Positions 60,736 to 64,000 of a stretch of DNA of 64,000 nt are shown here, in pieces. How positions within the stretch are numbered: position 1 is the first letter of the stretch; each line of letters begins with the position of its first letter. Below the pieces are notes generated by a model. That model saw only the letters and a list, made by a program, of their open reading frames with translations, made no database searches and was not told the origin of the DNA. The stretch is taken from NCBI RefSeq assembly GCF_001514115.1, contig NZ_KQ948476.1:25263-89262 (forward strand). The letters are read 5' to 3'. The position numbers were made by a program, and so were the translations under genes. The stretch comes from Streptomyces olivochromogenes. Lineage in GTDB: Bacteria; Actinomycetota; Actinomycetes; Streptomycetales; Streptomycetaceae.

Positions 60736-61320
60736 ATGCGCAGGACCGAGCGTGTGAGGCAGCTGCTGTGGCGCTGGCGGAACAACCCCCTGCGCCGGCA
60801 CGACGACGTCGTCGAGGCCTGGATCGTGCTGGCCATGTGGCTGGTCATCACGATCGGCGGCACCCTGACCGGGCTGCTGACGGCCCATGCCGCCGACGCG
60901 TCCTTCGCGCGGCTTCGGCACGAACGGCACGCGGTGCGGGCCGTCCTCGTCGAGAGCACGGCCCGGAGGGTGGGAATCGGGGCGGACACGCCCTACGACC
61001 GTGTCCGAGCGACGGTCCGCTGGACGGCGGCGGACGGCTCGACCCATACCGGCCGGGCCCTGGTGGACGACGGCTACCGGGTCGGATCGAAGGTCGTCGT
61101 CTGGCTGAACAGCAAGGAGCATCTCACCACGGAGCCGCCGACCGCCTCGGCGGCCGGCGTCGAGGCAGCCTCGCTCGGCGCGGCGGCCGGGGTCGCCTTC
61201 GGCGGCCTGGCATTCGCCGCCGGGCGCGTCGCACGGTGGCGGCTCGACCAGCGGCGCTACGACCAGTGGGGTCGTGAGTGGGACCAGGCCGGACCACAGT
61301 GGCGACGCAAGACCACGTGA
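60736..61320 (+). CDS. Rv1733c family membrane protein
   Basis: A 194-residue protein with two transmembrane helices (about 28-50, WIVLAMWLVITIGGTLTGLL, and 140-165, GVAFGGLAFAAGRVA) around an extracytoplasmic domain (DRVRATVRWTAADGSTHTGR, VGSKVVVWLN). This layout is that of mycobacterial Rv1733c, a member of the DosR regulon. ATG 60736 with GAGGAGG upstream is taken. The role is unknown, but the family is a marker of the dormancy response. Confidence 0.85.
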   Translation: MRRTERVRQLLWRWRNNPLRRHDDVVEAWIVLAMWLVITIGGTLTGLLTAHAADASFARLRHERHAVRAVLVESTARRVGIGADTPYDRVRATVRWTAADGSTHTGRALVDDGYRVGSKVVVWLNSKEHLTTEPPTASAAGVEAASLGAAAGVAFGGLAFAAGRVARWRLDQRRYDQWGREWDQAGPQWRRKTT

Positions 61321-61364
61321 GACACCCCGCGCCTGGTCAACTCTCACTTGTCCTCCGGGGCTGG

Positions 61365-62273
61365 TCAGTCGTGCGGGACGACGGCGACGGGGCAGGGAGC
61401 GTGGTGCAGTACGGCGTGCGCGACGGAGCCGAGGTGGGTGCCCAGCCGGGTCTCCCGCACCCGGCGTCCCACCACGAGGAGAGCCGCGCCGGCCGAGGCG
61501 TGGATCAGCTCGCCGGCCGCGCGCCCCTCGGTGACGGTCTCGGTCACGGCGACCGCGGGGAACTTCTCGCGCCAGGGGCGAAGCGTCGCGACCACGGCAC
61601 CCTCGTGCTCGGCGCGCAGTTCGGGGTCGTTCTCTGGGGCGAGCCGGTCGATCGCGGCGTAGGGGGACGGACCGCTGAAGGCATGGACCACGCGGAGCGG
61701 GGCGGCACGGCGTCGGGCGGCGTCGAAGGCGAACTCGATCAGTTCGTCGCAGGGCCGGTTCGTGTCGAGGCCGAGCACGACATCGCGGTACGGGGTCTCG
61801 GGTATCTCGTCGGGGGAGATTCCGTCCACCGCCGAGAAGTGCTCGTCGGCGGTGCACTCCCCCGCCCGCACCAGCACCACGGGACGCGGTGACCTCGCGA
61901 CCACCCGCTGAGACACCGACCCGGTCAGGAAGCCCGCGACGCCGCTGATCCCGTGGGAGCCAAGGACCAGCAGATCGGCCTCTTCGGCCGCCGCGAGCAG
62001 GACTTCGACCGGTGCGTCGGCGACCGAGTGGGTGAGGACCTGCAGGCCGCTGTGCGCGGCGCGCATGCTGTCCGACGCCTGCGCCAGCATCTCCTCGGCC
62101 CAGGAGCGCTGCGACATGTCCGCGGGCACGGTCGGGGCCGGTCGCGGCTGCCACTCCCAGGCGTGCACCAGGCGCAGCGCCGTGCCTCGGCGCAGGGCTT
62201 CTCTGGCCGCCCAGTGCGCGGCGGCCATGCCTTCGGGAGAACCGTCGATCCCTGCGGCGACGTGTCCAAGCAT
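61365..62273 (-). CDS. Universal stress protein, tandem USP domains
   Basis: A 302-residue protein with two USP folds. The first has VAAGIDGSPEGMAAAHWAAR and an ATP-binding-type LGSHGISGVAGFLTGSVSQR; the second starts VVLGLDTNRPCDELIEFAFD and ends VGRRVRETRLGTHLGSVAHA. ATG 62273 follows AGGAGGT; a GTG three codons upstream has no better site. Tandem USPs with ATP-binding loops are typical of the DosR/OsdR response. It is divergent from the cyclic-nucleotide-binding gene, with a GGGCC dyad between. Confidence 0.92.
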   Translation of the reverse strand: MLGHVAAGIDGSPEGMAAAHWAAREALRRGTALRLVHAWEWQPRPAPTVPADMSQRSWAEEMLAQASDSMRAAHSGLQVLTHSVADAPVEVLLAAAEEADLLVLGSHGISGVAGFLTGSVSQRVVARSPRPVVLVRAGECTADEHFSAVDGISPDEIPETPYRDVVLGLDTNRPCDELIEFAFDAARRRAAPLRVVHAFSGPSPYAAIDRLAPENDPELRAEHEGAVVATLRPWREKFPAVAVTETVTEGRAAGELIHASAGAALLVVGRRVRETRLGTHLGSVAHAVLHHAPCPVAVVPHD

Positions 62274-62370
62274 GGTCCGCACCTCCTGCGCGCATGCCGG
62301 TGGATTCCTCTTCTCCCCTCAAGCCTGTACCGGGCCGGGCCCGGGCGCAGGGGCCGGGCAGGCCCTGCCG

Positions 62371-62388
62371 AGGGGCCCTTCGGCCCCT
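62371..62388. promoter_or_regulatory. DevR/OsdR-box-like dyad, site 2
   Basis: AGGGGCCCTTCGGCCCCT: 7-bp perfect arms around CTTC, 98 bp from the USP start and 83 bp from the cyclic-nucleotide-binding gene start. Same general form as sites 1 and 3. Confidence 0.5.
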
Positions 62389-62470
62389 GGTGGAAGGGGG
62401 CCCGGGGAAAGAGATTGGAGGTGGCCTGGTCGCGCTCCTGGAAGAGGAGCTCGAGGAAGAGGACACGACC

Positions 62471-62935
62471 ATGAACACTTCCGTCACTTCCAGCATCCTG
62501 CGGGCCTTGCCCGCCGAGCACGGCGAACGACTGATGCGCAGCGCCCGGGAGGTGTCGTTCCCGGTGGGAACCCGCCTGTTCGAGGAGGGACGGCGAGCGG
62601 ACCGGTTCTGGATCGTCCGTACCGGCTCGGTGGCCCTCGACATGCGTGTGCCGGGCCGCCGCGCGGCCGTGATCGAGACCGTCGGGCACAACGAACTCGT
62701 CGGCTGGTCCTGGCTGTTCGGACCGCACACCTGGCATCTGGGCGCCGAGGCCACGAGTCCGGTGCGCGCCTATGAGTTCGACGCCGAAGTCGTACGCGCC
62801 ATGTGCGGGGCCGATCCGGCGCTGGGCATGGCCGTGAGCCAGTGGGTGGGAGACACGGTCGCCCGCCGGCTGCGGTCGGCCAGGACCCGGCTGTTGGACA
62901 TGTACGCGCCCTACGGCAGCGGAAGTCTTCGCTGA
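62471..62935 (+). CDS. Cyclic-nucleotide-binding-fold protein without DNA-binding domain
   Basis: A 154-residue single CNB domain: SFPVGTRLFEEGRRADRFWI, SVALDMRVPGRRAAVIETVG, GWSWLFGPHTWHLGAEATSP, and a C-terminal helix with RRLRSARTRLLDMY. It lacks the helix-turn-helix of Crp/Fnr regulators, so it may act as a ligand-binding partner rather than as a regulator. AGGAAGA precedes ATG 62471. It is followed after 28 bp by the CBS-BON gene, so it is co-transcribed with it. Confidence 0.85.
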   Translation: MNTSVTSSILRALPAEHGERLMRSAREVSFPVGTRLFEEGRRADRFWIVRTGSVALDMRVPGRRAAVIETVGHNELVGWSWLFGPHTWHLGAEATSPVRAYEFDAEVVRAMCGADPALGMAVSQWVGDTVARRLRSARTRLLDMYAPYGSGSLR

Positions 62936-62963
62936 CCGCGTCGCCCTCGACCGAGGAGGCACC

Positions 62964-63626
62964 GTGCACGGCAGCCCTCACATCGTCAGCGACGTGATGA
63001 CCCACACCGTCGCCGCCGTCGGCCGCGAGGCGAACTTCAAGGAGATCGTGCGGCTGATGGAACAGTGGAAGGTCAGTGCCCTGCCCGTTCTGGAGGGCGA
63101 GGGCCGGGTGATCGGCGTGGTCTCCGAGGCCGATCTGCTCCCCAAGGAGGAGTTCCGCGACAGCGATCCGGACAGGTACACGCAGTTGCGGCGGCTCTCC
63201 GATCTCGCCAAGGCCGGCGCCGTGACCGCAGAGGAAATGATGACGGCCCCGGCCGTCACCGTCCGGGCGAACGCGACTCTCGCGCAGGCCGCACGGACGA
63301 TGGCGCACGCCAAGGTCAAACGGCTGCCCGTCGTCGACGACATGGGGCTGCTCGAAGGCGTCGTCAGCCGCGGCGACCTTCTGAAGGTGTTCCTGCGGGA
63401 CGACGAGGACATCGCCGAGGAGGTGCGCCGCGAGGTGGTGTCGTATCTGTTCCGTGCGCCGTCGTCACCGGTGCGGGTACAGGTGCATGACGGAGTCGTC
63501 ACCCTCGCCGGGCGTGTCCGGGACACGTCGTTGGTGCCCGTGGCCGCGCGCCTGGTACGGGCCGTCGAAGGGGTGGTGGACGTGGAGTTCGAGCTCACGG
63601 GGCCGGCCCGCGGACCGGAGCGGTGA
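62964..63626 (+). CDS. Tandem CBS domains with C-terminal BON domain
   Basis: A 220-residue cytoplasmic protein. CBS1 (about 10-60, VMTHTVAAVGREANFKEIVR, ALPVLEGEGRVIGVVSEADL) and CBS2 (about 93-145, MMTAPAVTVRANATLAQAAR, RLPVVDDMGLLEGVVSRGDL) bind adenine nucleotides. The BON region (about 155-215, VRVQVHDGVVTLAGRV) binds lipid or phospholipid-like ligands. This architecture is common in Streptomyces dormancy clusters. GTG 62964 has GAGGAGG upstream. Confidence 0.9.
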   Translation: MHGSPHIVSDVMTHTVAAVGREANFKEIVRLMEQWKVSALPVLEGEGRVIGVVSEADLLPKEEFRDSDPDRYTQLRRLSDLAKAGAVTAEEMMTAPAVTVRANATLAQAARTMAHAKVKRLPVVDDMGLLEGVVSRGDLLKVFLRDDEDIAEEVRREVVSYLFRAPSSPVRVQVHDGVVTLAGRVRDTSLVPVAARLVRAVEGVVDVEFELTGPARGPER

Positions 63627-63656
63627 CCGGGGGCCGACGCGACGGCCGCGGTCAAG

Positions 63657-63674
63657 TTGGGCCGGTCGGCCCTA
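63657..63674. promoter_or_regulatory. DevR/OsdR-box-like dyad, site 3
   Basis: TTGGGCCGGTCGGCCCTA, with GGGCC/GGCCC arms, 87-104 bp upstream of the response-regulator start. It nearly repeats site 1 base for base, so the regulator probably controls its own gene. Confidence 0.55.
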
Positions 63675-63760
63675 GTGAGTTCGGCCCCGGAGGGTGATGA
63701 TCGTCGTCACAGCCGGCTCGTGGTCCACAGTCCGCCACTGAAACCGAACAGGGGGTCGTC

Positions 63761-64000
63761 ATGGCCGAGGCGCGCACCTTCACGGAACAGAACCCCATCC
63801 GGGTCTTCCTGCTGGACGACCACGAGGTGGTGCGCCGCGGTCTGACCGACCTCCTGGACGCCGAGCCGGACATCTCGGTGGTCGGCGACGCGGGCAGCGT
63901 GGCGCACGCGCTGGTGCGCGGCCCGGCGCTGCGGCCGCACGTGGCCGTCCTGGACGTACGCCTGCCGGACGGCGACGGGATCAGCGTCTGCCGGGAGCTG
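63761..64000 (+). CDS. NarL/LuxR-type response regulator (DevR/OsdR-like), cut by the window end
   Basis: The first 80 residues are an entire first half of a receiver domain: [20 protein letters not shown] with acidic Asp19/Asp20, and [13 protein letters not shown] with phosphoacceptor Asp65. The HxVVRRGL signature is that of NarL-family regulators such as DevR. The DNA-binding domain lies beyond base 64000, so the family is inferred from the receiver and from the dormancy neighbours. ATG 63761 follows GGGGGTCGTC, a weak ribosome site. Confidence 0.8.
   Translation, partial: MAEARTFTEQNPIRVFLLDDHEVVRRGLTDLLDAEPDISVVGDAGSVAHALVRGPALRPHVAVLDVRLPDGDGISVCREL

Overview
The window is high-GC actinobacterial DNA, almost certainly from a Streptomyces chromosome. 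Supporting features are GTG/TTG starts, SAV2177-type methyltransferases, DUF6368, DUF6000 and SCO5918 families, GH64/CBM56 secreted glucanases, and a DevR/OsdR-like dormancy cluster. Everything below was read from sequence and remembered families; no search was run.

1-12.9 kb is a mobile-element-riddled accessory zone. Degenerate type I-E CRISPR repeats with 61-bp periodicity lie at 12-201, with more repeats at 3994-4079 and 6439-6467, and no cas genes. Four ISL3-type elements (IS-A to IS-D) sit among them. Each carries a non-transposase passenger: a methyltransferase inside its own 90-bp inverted repeats (IS-A), a WapI-like immunity gene (IS-B), a DUF6368 gene (IS-C) and a truncated Cys-rich hypothetical gene (IS-D). 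Only the IS-C transposase looks intact. A frameshifted LecA-like lectin, other debris and a damaged initiator-tRNA-like sequence close the zone.

12.9-17 kb is a calmer block: a DUF2079 membrane protein and an OmpR-type two-component pair. 17-27.8 kb is a second decay zone with fragments of IS701-like, integrase, IS630 and recombinase genes. Mixed among them are small proteins of the kind found as immunity or orphan proteins (DUF6000, DUF3885, YrhB/Imm35-like, peptidase-inhibitor-like), several frameshifted.

27.8-64 kb is ordered and largely intact: a GH16-like protein, pyruvate carboxylase, a secreted carbonic anhydrase, a FUSC transporter, two secreted beta-1,3-glucanases behind a LacI-type palindrome, a MarR/FAD-monooxygenase pair, a cold-shock/DEAD-box group, and regulator-effector pairs (XRE-cupin/MFS, TetR/SDR). 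The right end (58-64 kb) is a DevR/OsdR-like dormancy cluster: flavin-reductase-fold proteins, zinc alcohol dehydrogenase, Rv1733c-like, universal stress, cyclic-nucleotide-binding and CBS-BON proteins, and the start of a LuxR-type response regulator. GGGCC/GGCCC dyads sit in its promoter regions.

The most striking locus is 37.0-41.3 kb. Two tandem 55/56-residue precursor peptides share six aligned cysteines and an AGA-C junction. They are translationally linked to an ABC exporter and an S26 signal peptidase, and divergent from a MauE-like membrane redox protein and a CXXC thioredoxin-like protein. I infer a dedicated pathway that makes, exports, cleaves and disulfide-folds a pair of ~31-residue peptides; I do not recognise it as a described system.
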